A DNA stretch of 64,000 bases from Anseranas semipalmata (taxonomy: Eukaryota; Chordata; Aves; Anseriformes; Anseranatidae), in contig VXAA01004024.1 of the NCBI GenBank assembly GCA_013399115.1, forward strand, positions 1 to 64,000. The letters are read 5' to 3'. Below the pieces are notes generated by a model. That model did not search any database, had not been told where the DNA came from, and was given only the letters and a program-made list of their open reading frames with translations. Position 1 is the stretch's first letter, and each line of letters starts with the position of its first letter. Made by a program: the position numbers and the translations under genes. This document shows, piece by piece, positions 1-11,800 of this stretch.

Positions 1-208
1 AACTTCTTCACAGTGAGGATGACTTAGCACTGGAACAGGCTGTCCAGAGATGTAGTGGAGTTTCCTTCTCTGGAGACATTCAAAACCCGCCTGGATGTAT
101 TCCTGTGTGACCTGATCTAGGTGTTCCTGCTCTGGCAGGGGGATTGGACTAGATGATCTTTCAAAGTCCCTTCCAATCCCTGTGATAATGTGATTCTGTG
201 ATTCTTCA
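1..208 (+). repeat. CR1 LINE 3' end (left edge cut by window)
   Basis: This is the 3' terminal part of a chicken repeat 1 (CR1) non-LTR retrotransposon in plus orientation. The left part matches the end of the CR1 reverse-transcriptase frame (the familiar TTCAAAACCCGCCTGGATGT block and the stop in CTGATCTAG). It is followed by the short 3' UTR with GGACTAGATGATCTTTCAAAG and the terminal ATTCTGTG octamer, repeated at about 192-205. CR1 copies are normally 5'-truncated and end in this octamer instead of poly-A. The 5' end lies outside the window. Confidence 0.93.
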
Positions 209-399
209 AGCTTCTCAGTATTGGTAGTATTGGTGATAGGATGACGGTTGGACTAGATGATAATGTACGTCCTTTCCAACCTTGTGTTCCTACGATTCTC
301 TGATTCTTTTTCAGCAGCAATCTCAGTAGTGTCTGTGTTTGCAGAGAGGTTTTCTTTTTTATGTCGAGGTGCTCATAATACTCCTGATCTTCTGCATCT
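117..399 (-). CDS. HHLA2: Candidate HHLA2 terminal tail exon
   Basis: A very good acceptor (TTTTTCTTTTAACTAG) precedes an exon that, in the phase supplied by the 26-base microexon, reads R-DAEDQEYYEHLDIKKKTS. This is an acidic and tyrosine-containing stretch typical of a cytoplasmic tail, with a YxxL motif (YEHL). The frame then stays open down to a TAG at 119-117 but enters the antisense of the CR1 repeats from about position 305. So about the first 30 residues are plausible host tail and the rest is repeat-derived, or there is an unseen splice or different terminal exon. Confidence 0.5.
238..305 (+). repeat. Second, shorter CR1 3' fragment
   Basis: A second copy of the CR1 3' UTR signature (GTTGGACTAGATGATAATG, then CCTTTCCAACCTTGTG and ATTCTCTGATTCT) follows directly after the first CR1 end. 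It is more divergent, so it is probably an older or partial insertion in the same orientation. It matters because the open frame of the likely HHLA2 tail exon on the opposite strand reads through it. Confidence 0.8.
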
Positions 400-1398
400 C
401 TAGTTAAAAGAAAAATGTCTGTGAGAACTACTGATGTGTAAAATTAATCCTCTAGTGGGAAAGGAACAAGATGTACTCATGATAGAGGTAAGTCAGTATT
501 TTGTATTTTAACATTAACTGAATAAAATAAACATGTACATAACAATTCAGAAGCATTCCTGTTTCTTCCATCTAGTCCTCCATCAATGTAACCAGAGCTG
601 TGTTAACTTGTAAATTGTTCTGCTTCCTCTGATTATGATATGTTAAAGGTCTAAACAGGTCTGAAGATAAATATATCTTGCTTAAGTTCTTTAAATGAAA
701 CAGCTTCATCTCAGAAGTATGTTACCATCTCTGAAGCATGTTAGCATTATTAGAAGTAGCAAATAAAGAGCATCTGAGTGAATCTCTACACGAGAGCAAA
801 ATGAAAAAAAAAGATTGAGATTCGATTATTTTAGAGTTGGCTTTCTGGTGTGTTCCTGTCATCTCACGGTAACCATCGTAAAACCAAATTTGACGCTGTG
901 ACAAAATCTTAATGCCCAGGGAGTTCAAAGATACATCTCTCCATGGACAGGGCCGTACTGTCAGACGTGAGAAGTTTTACCCAAGAAATTAGAGCTAAAG
1001 TTGTGTGTTTTTTTTTCTTAAGGATACTCATCATAAATGCAAAGGAAGGAGATAATACTATAAAACAGAGCCAGCCTATTACAAATGCATGAGAATAAAA
1101 TGCATCCACTTGAAGATGCTGTGCTCCAGTAAATAGGAGAGATGTGTAGAGAGATGAGATTAGGAGCTATATGGTTACAACGGTTTCCTAAACAAAGCAA
1201 GTAGTACGTCTTTACACACACAAGTTTTGGTAAGCTTTGAAGTTAAACAGAGCTGAAATAATAATTTGGGCTCAAATGAAGACTAGGTACATGCATTGTT
1301 TGAGGGTTTTCATTTGTTTGGTTTGTTTGTCTTAAACAAAAGTGAGAGAAAATTACAAAAATGTTTGATTATTTTTTTAAACTAACCAAATTCTTCAC

Positions 1399-1424
1399 CT
1401 TTTCATAGAGCACAGGAGAGCAAT
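1399..1424 (-). CDS. HHLA2: Candidate HHLA2 26-base tail microexon
   Basis: A strong pyrimidine-rich acceptor (CCCTTCCCTTGGCCAG) is followed by 26 bases and an AAAAG/GTGAAG donor. Read in phase 0 after the transmembrane exon it adds IALLCSMK plus two bases of the next codon. If the donor is not used, the frame stops at once (TGA after AAAAGG), giving a very short tail. The call is inferred from splice signals and phase alone. Confidence 0.5.
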
Positions 1425-1681
1425 CTGGCCAAGGGAAGGGCATGTTAACATTGTTACAACTACAATATTGTTGCCTAGATATACCAAAGAGGGCTTTCTG
1501 GACATAGAAAATAGAAAAAATGAGGATAACTTACTTAAGCTGAGACTTATCATTCTACGTTTTCAGTCTTTTTTGCATGCTTTAACCCATGAAAATCAAA
1601 TTTGTTCTAGTCAAACATTCAAGGTCTGGATTTCAGCTTAATAGTATTTTCTAAAGTAAATCCCCTAATGATTGTACATAC

Positions 1682-1773
1682 CTTGAGATAGAAACAGACT
1701 CCTACCATCACCGCGATTACTCCTACCATCACGATCACTGCTATCACAATTATCCCGGTGTTACCTGAATGTT
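1682..1773 (-). CDS. HHLA2: HHLA2 coding exon 5: transmembrane segment
   Basis: The 92-base exon encodes a short stalk (EHSGN) and a continuous run of Ile, Val, Ala, Gly and Met of about 24 residues ending in CFYLK, which is a good single-pass helix with a positive inner end. It starts in phase 1, matching the preceding Ig exon, and ends in phase 0 before a GTATGT donor. An alternative acceptor 9 bases downstream (CAG before GTAACACC) keeps the same frame, so the exact left junction is uncertain by three residues. Confidence 0.88.
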
Positions 1774-4700
1774 CTTTAAAAATACAAATTCCAAAATGTC
1801 AAACAGAAGCTCTTTATATCATGAATTAATGTTCACTATTGTTCAATAAGTATATCAAGACTATGATTTTTCTCTTACTTATAATCTAATACTCTGATTA
1901 ATAGAGAACATCTCTGTTTCTTTTTCATGGTACTGATACAATGGTCAAGTTATTTCACCTATACTATAAGTAAAGACTTCAAAGTGATACTTTAATGAAT
2001 CAAGAGTGAATAGCTAAAAGCAAATTATGTTACTTAACTGTGCTGATAGAAAATTCTGTGTTCTCACAAAATATGATTTGACAACTTCTTAATACAAGTC
2101 CTATTTAAAAAAACCTAAGTTCTCAGTCTGCTAAACACTGCCTCCAGGTATAGTACTACCGATTTTCAGTAGAACAACTCAATAAGCGTTATCCAGCCTG
2201 GACCACAAATTTCATCACTTCTCTTATGAAATCTTTGCGACTTTCATCTAAAACGGTTCCCAGCTTCACGATGCAACCATGTAACCCAGGTAGGCACAAG
2301 AAACAACAGATTCCACAGGAGGTAAAAGCCCATCTAGCAGAGGTTTGTTCTATGCAGCACTGAGCATTTCATTATTCCAGCTCCTTTCAACAACATGAGA
2401 ACACTCCCATTCAAAGGACTCGTTTATGTGTGGTTATCGTAGGTTTCCTTTCCGCTGCTACATCTTGTTCAAAAAAAATTTTGAGCAATTCTACACTCCT
2501 CTGTAAAGTTCCTACGGCCATCTAGCATACAATTTAAAAATGAGAATACCCACAACAGAGTGGGTGGTCATTCTAGTGACTGGCTTTAGCTTGGCTCTCT
2601 CCCCACACGCAGAGCTATGTTTGCATCTTGTCAGTTCTTTCGATAGAGCAGCTTTAAGCTACGACTTTTCTTTACATAGGTGAAAGCCTCCATAATTATT
2701 GTAAATTCATCTCATATTTACCCTTAAAAGTCTCCGTTTCAATGACACAGGGAAATCTTTGTGATGGCTGAGCAGCTGATATGCTATGACCACTACCCAT
2801 CATACTGAGCTAGCTCATTCCCTTGCTGCCTGTATCTGCTTACGCCATGCTTTGAGTCTGTGCTGCCACAAAGAGGCAAATCTTTTTGGTAAACATTTTC
2901 CCTGTTCTGCATAATGTATTTCTGGCCCACTAGTAGGAAAACTCTGAGCAGCACAGTAATTTAGCTACTGAAGGGAGGGGATTTGTATCACCTATGGGTG
3001 CTGTGAGATTCATCTGCAGAGAGTAGCCAGAGAAAGGCAGTTCAAGAGGACAAACAGGTCATATTTGCCCTGGAAAGGGGTGTGTGTGTGTGTGCATGTG
3101 TCTGTCTCTCCAGTGAATGTACAGGGAGACTGATGGAGTCATGCATGTAAGTTACGAGCATCAGTTAAGAGTGTAACTCCTTGGAGGTGTCCTAGACTCT
3201 CAACTTCAGAAGCACAATATTAGGTCTACAGGATGAGGAAGATCATACTGGAATTTGAGCTTCAAGAAGGTATGTTTGTCTGCCTCAACGGTTTTCTTTA
3301 AACTAACTCCCTCCTTCACACAGTATATAGCCACTGCCATTTAAAACACCCTATATCATGTTTTCAGACTGAAATTAAGTTATCATGGGGGGAGAAGGGA
3401 AGACAAAAATTGCAGTTATTATAAATTACTCTATTCCTTTTTCTGCTATGTTGCCTCTATTCTTCACATCCTACAGACTTGTCTCAAGTTCTCTTCTTTC
3501 ATAAAAAACTAAATGAGGTGCCCTATATTAGTTCTCTCAGTCTTTTAGTTGATTGCATTTAACTGATGCCTATATGCTACTGTTTGAATGTGGTTTTTTT
3601 TCCCCTCCCTTTTTGAACTGAGATTTAAGAAGGCACCATCCCAAACAGCATGTTATTTTTGAAAAACTCTGTAATTTGTTTGCATTATAATTTTAAAAGG
3701 CTGGAGTCAATTTTTTTAACCTTAAGTAAGAGTTTTCAATAGATAGAAAAGTTAATCAGTAAGTCTGCTTGAAACCAGAGACAATGAAATAACTGTAACT
3801 AAGACTTCACAGCTGGAAATTTACTACAGTTCATAAAAATGAAGGCATGAATATAAACATACATATTTCCAAGTGTAAAAAAAGTCTGCTGTGTAGAATT
3901 AAAGCTTTTTAAAATAACAACCACATGTTTTCTACAAGGTTTCTTCTGCAGAAAAAATTATACCACATCTTTGGGCATGCCTTCATCTCCCTCCCACCTT
4001 TGAAGACAGCATTTACTATCAACACAGCATTTAGGACACAATTATGTGAGTTTCTTTGTGCTCTCAACTGCACAGCCCTCTGTGCATTGAAGAAAAAAAA
4101 AATCAAGTCTTTAAATAAATATATCTTAATGTTTTTCTCCTGGGACAGCAATAATGCAATATCTCTTCTACTCACCTGTACTTATCACAAAAGATGCTTT
4201 TTCTCAATATTTTACAGATTTCTGGTTGACTCCAGTTCTGTATTCCCCTCATCTGTCCCCACCCTCTGATATGGAAGGAGCAGCAACTTACCAACTTGCA
4301 AAGTTCTCACAGTAAGTTTTGTGTAGTGAGGTGCTGAAATATTACACAGATATTCTCCACTGTCGTCTGCAGTAAGATCACTCAGTGTCAGTGAAAAGTC
4401 ATTTTGGTTAATCTGGACTCGAGGTTTGTAAGAGTGAGATGTACCATTGAAGGAGGCCAGGACTGAGACCACTGAATTTCTGTTTAGTATCCAGACAACA
4501 CTGAAACCTTCAGTGTGTGAAGTGTTACTGCCGTCTGCACAAGGAATTGCAGTGCTACTTCCTTCCACTTTTGACAGTTGGTCTGAAACAGATAATTACA
4601 AAATCCTCTGTAATTGTTTTAGAAAGTTGTTTAGAAAATTGTTTAGAAAGTTTTATGAATGTTTATGAATTGTTTTTTTTCCCTTGATTACAGCAACAGA

Positions 4701-7700
4701 CAAATGGCAAAACATATTTCATTATTTTGATATCACATTCAAACATCACAGTATGCTTCTAGAAGCATCTGAAGATTTTAGAAGCATACCTATCATTCAT
4801 ATATATATATAAATTCTAATTGGTATCAGCTTATACTTATTAAAATTGGCTTTTCATTTGGCTATTGCTCTCCTAAACTGGGGGACTCTGAGGAATTCAC
4901 TAATAGAAGTGATTTCACTTAGTCTAGGTGTAGTCTAAAATAATATGAAATTCTAAATATTGGGAGCAGAGAGAAAATGCAACTGATCAGATACCTGCAC
5001 ATTTAAAGCAAAAGGGCAAAGCTGTTGCAACATATTTTTTTTGTAAGATAATAAAGAGATTGTATTTAGCTAGAAATAACTTTCATATATGGTAGACTTA
5101 CATACTTTATCCATCTGTGCTGAAGACTTAATGAATAGCTTTAACGAGAAAACAAAAAGAAGGGGATGGAAAGAGCAGGTAAGTGGAACTAATAGTTAAT
5201 GATCCTATAAAATACTAATATAGGACAAATTAATATCATAGCACAACTACCAATTTAACTGCAGGGATTTGCTGCAAAGGAGGGAAAAACAGAGGAGACT
5301 GTGGTGGCTGGCAGTCTGCTGGAAAGGAAACTTAATATGTTATTTTGACGTAGTATAACCACACCTGGTTTCTGTGCATGGATCTGAATAAGCAGAGGTG
5401 TGGGGCTGAAAACCATTACGAAAAAACAAAACTGTACCCAATGCTGATATTATATAAGGAACAGGAAAGCATTATATTCTCAAAATGTTCCAGTGAGATG
5501 GCAGACAGATGCAGGGAAATTTGAACAAAAGTGTAATGAAATGTACCTCTTTCACTTGTGAATTGGAAAGACAGATTAACAAAACAGACCTTTATGGTGT
5601 ACTTGTTATCTGCTACGATATCGTACTTGAAACCTTCCACAGTCGGATGCTATTGTATGTAAATTAAAAGTACCACTTGTTCTGAAGCGTATGCCGTGGA
5701 TTAGGAGCTGAGCGTGTTCTGGGTACACTTCAGGGAGAAATTGGAGCAATGGAGGCAGCCGTGCATATCTGATAAGGGAACTGCTCTTGCATCGCTCTTG
5801 ATCCAATTAAAAATATTTCCTAAGAAACATGAGAGGCTGAAAAATACTAGTTACTGAATTTCCAGAGAATGCTTGGGATTGCAGGGGTAGGCCAAAAGGG
5901 AGACTATAATTTTCATATCTCTGTTTTTCCTTAAATAACAAAATCCGCTGCAGTTTGCCCCATTGTAAACAGTGCTCGCTGCTCTTTGCTCCCATGCACC
6001 CCAAACGCTGTACCTGGGTACTTAAGACTGAACTTGGGTACTTAAGACTGCACTTTAAGAGAAGTACAAAGAAAGGATCAAATGGTACTGAAAACACTCT
6101 GGCAAAAGGTGGAAAATGGACTAAGAAACACATATCAAGAGCAGCAAACCTTCCTCTCCCTCCTATAACCCTTGGATTCACTAAGGTTTCCACATGTTTT
6201 GTCCAAGTTCATTATTTTCTTGACAGAGCATAAAGTTTGATCATTATGCACCCCTTGAAATGTGAAAATGATATGGAAAAAACGTTGAGAGTAAAGCGAA
6301 TTTAGGGAAGTGTGAGCTACCCCCTCTTGTCCCTACTTCTTGGACTTATGCTGGCTTGTAATTGTAACAGATGAGTTTCAAAGAGGATGATGATGCAGCC
6401 TTTTGCACTATCCTGTATCCACGCTGCCCTACCGCAGACGTACTGGATTTAATCGGGCTTAGAACCCAGCTGTGACACTCAATAATGATGCAAGAAGAGG
6501 CCTCCCTTTATGCCTACCTTGCATCTTCCATTCAGCAGTCCACTCTTCGTGAGGGAGATGAATATGACAGGAGTAAGGATTGGATGTGTTTATAATGTTC
6601 TGGTCACTTCTAAGAGAATAGAGAACTCCATCCCTGGTTTCCTTCCGACCTGTTTCTTGGATGGATGTATTGCCTTGTACCCAAGTTACACTTGGTGCTG
6701 GATATGTAAGGAAGGCATAGCACTTCAGCATCCTTTCTGTGTCTCTCTTTTGGTACTCCAGTGCATAATAAGGGGAAACTGTACATTAAAAACAAAACCA
6801 AATAAATAAATAAATAATAAATAAATAAAACCAGTAGTCCTATTGCTTTCAAAATCCTTTTTAACTTGAAGTGATTGGTCTTTTGAAATGACATTGGGGA
6901 GAACAAGCATAACAGAGAACAAAATTTAATGTGTTTGATTTCAGAAGAAAGCACAGCATTACTTATTGTCAATGCCAGGGTCTATACTGTTCTAAGAAGC
7001 CCCTCTATGTTTTAAGACTCAAGTACACTAAATACCCTCTAGAAGTCACTGTGCAGTAGGTTATCAGAACCAATGCCACACGGTAATTTTTTAACTTCTG
7101 TTACATTTCACCAGAGAAAAAGAGAACACCAACAGGCCCAAGAAGTGCTCTGTTGGGCTGGAGGATTTCAATTCCATGCGAGAAATAATGCCAGAGAATC
7201 TGTGGGTGTTATCCAGTTTCTACTGGCACAATCCAAGCACTTTCGTTATCTTACTGACCTCGCACGTGCAGCACAACTTCCACTTCTGTTTTAGTTTGCT
7301 GTGTTCCCACATAGCAATGGTAAGTGCCCTCATCAGTCAGGGTCAGGTTACTAAGTTTCAAGGAGGCATTTCCACCAGGAATGTTCTCATGAAAAAGGTG
7401 TGTTCGGTTTCTGTAATCCAGGTGTTGGCTTTCCAGCTGGTCCCTCCAGTAGTAGTAGCTGTGTACATTTTTGTCCTCTTTCTTCCAATAAATTACTTCA
7501 TCATTACCAGGTGGAAAGGAACAAGGGAGGATGACATCCTTAGAAAACAGCCCTGTTACCGTTTCCTGCTCTGTAGAATCTAAAGCATGTAAGTACAAGT
7601 GAGTAAGTTACATTAAATCTAGCCTATAAGCATTTTTCTGCCCCTCCTTATCCCTGACAAAAAAAAAAAAAAAAAAAAAATTCTTTGGCTCCAGCAGGTA

Positions 7701-8874
7701 GAACACTCCTACCATGCATTTCAACAGCACACTCTTTCAAAGATTTTCTGTAGCACGGGTCTCTAGGACAGCAAGGGTGAAGCAGCCACACTTTTCTCCT
7801 CTTCATTCAGTTTCATCAATATTATAATGCAGGGCTCTGGTCTTTGAACTTATAATCAGTTTAAGTGGGCAACCTGACTAAACATATATATATTCACATC
7901 AGCACGCCTCCACCTTAGCATCTGAGTAACCAGTGTTTCCAAAAGCACCACCTTCCACATCAAATCCTGGTGGGGGAGTCCTCAGCCTCAAGCTGCAGCT
8001 TGTTACTCCCTCATATGTTCATACAGCTGGGTTGCAATTGTCGGGGTTATCAGTAATCCTCACACGGTGCCAAGCAGTTGTACAGACAAAAGCACACAAT
8101 CGCGTGACTGACAGGAGGGACAAAACTTCTCAAAATGGCTTCACCGCCACTGGTGGTGAAAGGGAACGGTGTGAGGGAATGCTGTCCCAGCCCCTGGAGG
8201 TAATTAAGGTGGATTGCTCAAAATTAATTCACACGAATAACATCCAATTGCTGTTGATGTTGGATTTCAGCAAAAAAGAAAAATTTTAAACGAATATTTT
8301 TAACAACTGATTGTATTCACTTGGTGTCATTGCATGGACATTCTTGGCCAAGGTCACACAGTGTGTTGGGCTGGTAGCGAGTGTCTGGATGCAGCTGTTT
8401 GTCACTGCCTTCTTGGAAACCTTGATGCCCTCTCCAGCTCAGGGAGATGTGGCAACCCTGGCAGGGCAATCTGGATGACTTTTCCTCAGCTATCTCAGCA
8501 CAAACTCAACCAACATACTTCAAACCACTTTCAATACTAACAGCTACTGACTGCTGAGCACAGAGTGTACTCCACCAGACAAGCTGTATGGCAGAAATGT
8601 GGGCAGGTGAAGTCCAGGTGCTTTACATGCTCAATGACCACAGCCATCTGTGCTGCAATCTTCCAGTCTTCTTGTGCTTCAGGAGTGTTTTTAACCCCAA
8701 ATTGTTTCTTAACCATGAATAAACAACGCTGGAATTAATTCCCCCTATCAAAAAATGAATAATAGTTGTCATCTTTATCATTTTTCATAAACAAAAGAAC
8801 TAAAACCTACCCCAAGTTGTAGTGTATATGAGAAGTAAACAGAGGAAAAGAGATGGTATATTCCGTTCTCTCAT
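1682..8874 (-). CDS. HHLA2: HHLA2 (B7-H7/B7H5-like checkpoint ligand), supported exons
   Basis: HHLA2 is a B7-family type I membrane protein on antigen-presenting and epithelial cells. In humans it binds TMIGD2 (stimulatory) and KIR3DL3 (inhibitory) and so tunes T and NK cells. Five coding exons join in frame: 8811-8874 (signal peptide), 7259-7579 (IgV), 6518-6778 (IgC), 4292-4582 (second IgV-like) and 1682-1773 (transmembrane). They give 343 residues before the cytoplasmic tail. Junctions between the extracellular exons are phase 1, as usual for Ig-superfamily genes. The three-Ig layout and the blocks [18 protein letters not shown] and [10 protein letters not shown] identify HHLA2 rather than CD80, CD86 or B7-H4. 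The ATG at 8874 is chosen because it opens a typical signal peptide. The human protein is about 414 residues. Tail exons are listed separately. No polyadenylation signal is visible, so the 3' end probably lies left of the window. Confidence 0.93.
4292..4582 (-). CDS. HHLA2: HHLA2 coding exon 4: second IgV-like domain
   Basis: The 291-base exon has a TGTTTCAG acceptor and a GTAAGT donor, phase 1 to phase 1, at about residues 216-312. It encodes a membrane-proximal Ig domain with Cys in TAIPCAD, Trp in SVVWILN and Cys in [11 protein letters not shown]. Sequons are NTS, NGT and NIS. A third Ig domain is what sets HHLA2 apart from the usual two-domain B7 proteins, so this exon is a key diagnostic feature. 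Confidence 0.94.
6015..6050. repeat. Short tandem duplication
   Basis: TGGGTACTTAAGACTG occurs at 6015-6030 and again at 6035-6050, offset 20 bases, in HHLA2 intron 3. Confidence 0.9.
6518..6778 (-). CDS. HHLA2: HHLA2 coding exon 3: IgC domain
   Basis: The 261-base exon runs from a TACAG acceptor to a GTAGGC donor, phase 1 to phase 1, at about residues 129-215. It encodes a C-set Ig domain with Cys in MLKCYAF, Trp in PSVTWVQG and Cys in NPYSCHI. Two NTS sequons are present. The segment EWTAEWKMQ at the end is the equivalent of the human WTGRWTM block. The coding frame extends upstream of the first internal ATG to the acceptor, so the exon is longer than an ATG-based reading suggests. Confidence 0.93.
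6800..6829. repeat. AATA simple repeat
   Basis: AATAAATAAATAAATAATAA-type repeat just upstream, on the minus strand, of the HHLA2 IgC exon acceptor. Confidence 0.9.
7259..7579 (-). CDS. HHLA2: HHLA2 coding exon 2: membrane-distal IgV domain
   Basis: The 321-base exon lies between a TTTAG acceptor and a GTCAGT donor (phase 1 to phase 1). It encodes a V-set domain at about residues 22-128. Visible landmarks are the B-strand Cys in VILPCSF, the Trp in VIYWKKED, and the F-strand Cys in [11 protein letters not shown]-glycosylation sequons occur at NRT, NAS and NLT. In human HHLA2 this domain contacts TMIGD2. The [13 protein letters not shown] block closely resembles the human protein. Confidence 0.95.
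7659..7680. repeat. Poly-A run, 22 bases
   Basis: Twenty-two A in a row in HHLA2 intron 1. Confidence 0.95.
8811..8874 (-). CDS. HHLA2: HHLA2 coding exon 1: signal peptide
   Basis: The exon starts at ATG (8874-8872) and encodes 21 residues with a short charged start (MRERN) followed by the hydrophobic stretch LFLCLLLIY, a classic signal peptide. It ends one base into a codon before a GTAGGT donor. Joined to the IgV exon it gives TTTW-DSTEQ, so cleavage close to the exon junction is likely. It is too short to stand out by length; it is called from the signal peptide, the donor and the matching phase. Confidence 0.88.
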
Positions 8875-11800
8875 GTCTTCTTTATTTCATTCATTTCAAA
8901 CTGACAACATAAAAGGAGGGGAGAAAACGTTTTTAAATGCAGGTAAAAGACTTGCCCGAACTATACAATTTTCTTTGTACAGTTCATCACAGACTGTATC
9001 ATGTTTTTTGTTTGCAGTAAGTTTGGACCAGATTTTTGGCCTTAACATCATTATGTAATGCTATACATTTTGTAATGGTTGAGGGCCTCTCATTACCATG
9101 TAACCCACTTTCTATTTGTTTTTCATCTGTTAACCCTCACTGTTCTTACAGTGCTAGGAAAAATTAATCTTCAAAATTCATGAATAGGACACTGAGGAAA
9201 AATGGTCAAGTGCCTTTTCCAAAAGGATGTAAGATGTCCCTTGTCAAGCCAGATTTTTCCATTTCTTATAACAGATTCCTTATTACTGCAACATTTGTCT
9301 TTCTGAAGTGGGAAATTTGCCTGAATTTGCAAACACTGCAGGCATAAAGAATCTTCACTTGATCAAAAGGGCATCGGCTGAACTTCCAAAAACGTGTATA
9401 TGGAAATTTAGTGTAGGAATATAGAGGAGGAGGCGGCTCTCCCATCAGCTTTTCTGGATTGCCAGTTAAATGACAATGAACCAAGGAAGTTCACGTGCAG
9501 AATGACAAAAGAGCAACCACACTGTAAGTGATAAACTGCACTCTTCCTCCATCTAGATGCACTACTTCAAAATACAGCACAACATGGTGAAGAAATTACC
9601 TCATGACTCATAGAGCTTGAAAAGACTCTAAAGGGCTTCCCCTCCTCCTCCTCCTCTCCTGAACGGAGAGCTATAGGTACTGGTCCTAAATTACACAGGG
9701 CACAGGTTGAGCTGGCCTTGCTAATCAGTTCTTTTATACCACATCAATATTGATGAATAATTTTGGCTGGTGTGTGCAATTTTATTTGTGGCGGATGAGA
9801 ATCTTACATCCCAAGGATTTTTGCATGTTACTTCTTTTGTAATGCTAGAGTGATTTTATGTATTACCACCTTTTTCATGGGGGGGGGGGGGGCACCAAAA
9901 TATTAAACCTGAGATGCAGATGATGCAAGAATAAAACATTGTGATACACAGATTTTTTTGTACCATTAGCTATGCCCAGTAGTGCAATTACCAGCATCTG
10001 CCTTCTTTTCGCCTTTTATTGGCAGGTGGTGTGCTTCACATTTTCTTGGATGACGGATTTGTTTATTTGTCCGTTGCTTCTGACTTGATAACATAATACA
10101 CTGTGTTTGATGCTTGAATTTCAGAAACTGCACCCAATACTAAATTTCCCTAAATAAGTGATCTGCCATATTTAAGAGACAGCTTGTGGAGTTTGGCAGA
10201 GATGTTCTGGGAATAATGTGATTCCAGCTCTACCTCTGTTCTGTCCCTGTGGTCTGCATCAAGGAGTGAAGCCTGGACAGTGCAGACTGCCTTGCCTGTT
10301 CTAGCTGTGTTCCGTGACGCTGCACTGAAATACAGAGCTGGAACTAATTAGCTGAAAATTTCCCTGTTCAGCACAAGTCCTAGCATTGGATCTCCCCATG
10401 GCAGTGTGTTAAGAAAAGCTTTTTGTTGGTCTGTATAATCATGACAATTATAGTTCTGAAGAATTCAGCATTTTAGTTGATTTAGTTCAAGTCTAAAATC
10501 TCATTATCTGAACACTTGCCAGGTTCTTTCTTTGTATCACGAGATTAAGACCGTTTCACTTTTCATGCTTCTGCAGAAAAATCTAAGACTGTTGGCTCTG
10601 GACAGTCTGCTTTGTAGCAACAGATCTGGGGTCTTATAGGCATGAAGAATACATATGCTGATAGTTAGCCTCACACTGCAAAGCATTAAAGAAATACACT
10701 TTTCTTATTTGTTACAGATCTAAATGGCATAATTAAGAAATTACACACTAAGGCTCTGCTGTGAAATGTAAGTATGAAATTATTTACACAGACAGCATGC
10801 AACTAGAATTAAGATCACTGTAGTAATGTGAGTTACTGCTACTCTAGTTTTCAGAGGATGTAATTCCTACAGAACAACCACGGACTCCACTTGGTGTAAG
10901 AAGCTTGACGAGAGCAAGGTAAGGCACTAAAGTGCTTCTTCCAAGAGAACATACAGGTAAGTCAAACACTGAACAGCTGAGACAGTGGCAGGGGCAACAC
11001 TACACTTGTTTTGACCACTGTATGAAACAAACATCCAAAGACACATGCTTTCTCTCTTTCTCTCATGGGTCAGTGACCAAACCACATGAATGGTTTTGCA
11101 TCATATTTGAACTTTGCATTTTGTCTGTGCCCTCATCAAAGCATACAGGTATCGGGCTCAATCACTGCTTAATGGACTTTCCCCTTTTATCCACTTCGGG
11201 AGCAGCCACGCATATTGTAATAGTCTCCTTGCATTGTTAAACAGAAGTTATTTATTTCTTAGTAAAAGCATTCCAATTAATTGGTTTTCAAGGTAACTTA
11301 GTAACAGCACATTTCAAGGACGCACAGACTTAGGAGAATTAGAAAGGCTGAGCATGTCAAGTTTTACGAACGAGCAAACAAGGAAAACCAAATGTGTACA
11401 GTTTTTTTTTTTTTAAGTTAATCACATACTGATAAATTCTGTACTAGCCACAATGATACTAACTTTCCAGAATTCTCCCATTGAATCTTCAGGAGCCATT
11501 TTCTGCAGTAGAAAATAGTATCAAATTCTGTCTTCTCCCAGCGAACCCCCCTACACCTAACACGTTTATCCCATACTTCAGTTGATGAGAAATACTCCTG
11601 AAGGAAGAAGGCGCCCACATCGTAAACATACACTTTTCTCTAGGAAGCAGACTTAACACTTGATTTTTACCTTACAGATATAATCCTCCCCACCACCACC
11701 ACCTCTACTCATACACTTACAGTGCCACAGAGTTGTTGTACGAATTGGTTTTACTTCTTCTTCTGAGTTCACGAGTACCCCAAAACTTCAGAATCCACCT

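Larger units (their letters stand above)
1774..8810 (-). other. HHLA2 introns
   Basis: The introns between the supported exons are 7580-8810, 6779-7258, 4583-6517 and 1774-4291. They hold AT-rich single-copy-looking sequence with simple repeats: an A run at 7659-7680, an AATA-type repeat at 6800-6829 and a GTTTAGAAA-type tandem repeat at about 4613-4650. No further Ig-like exon with paired cysteines and splice sites was seen in them. Two candidate tail introns (1425-1681 and 400-1398) lie further left. Confidence 0.7.

Noticed and set aside
5807..6193. 128-residue minus-strand frame in HHLA2 intron 3
   Set aside because: No paired Ig cysteines, no fitting splice sites and no similarity to B7 domains.
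7176..7583. 135-residue plus-strand frame
   Set aside because: It is the antisense shadow of the HHLA2 IgV exon, which has clear domain landmarks on the minus strand.
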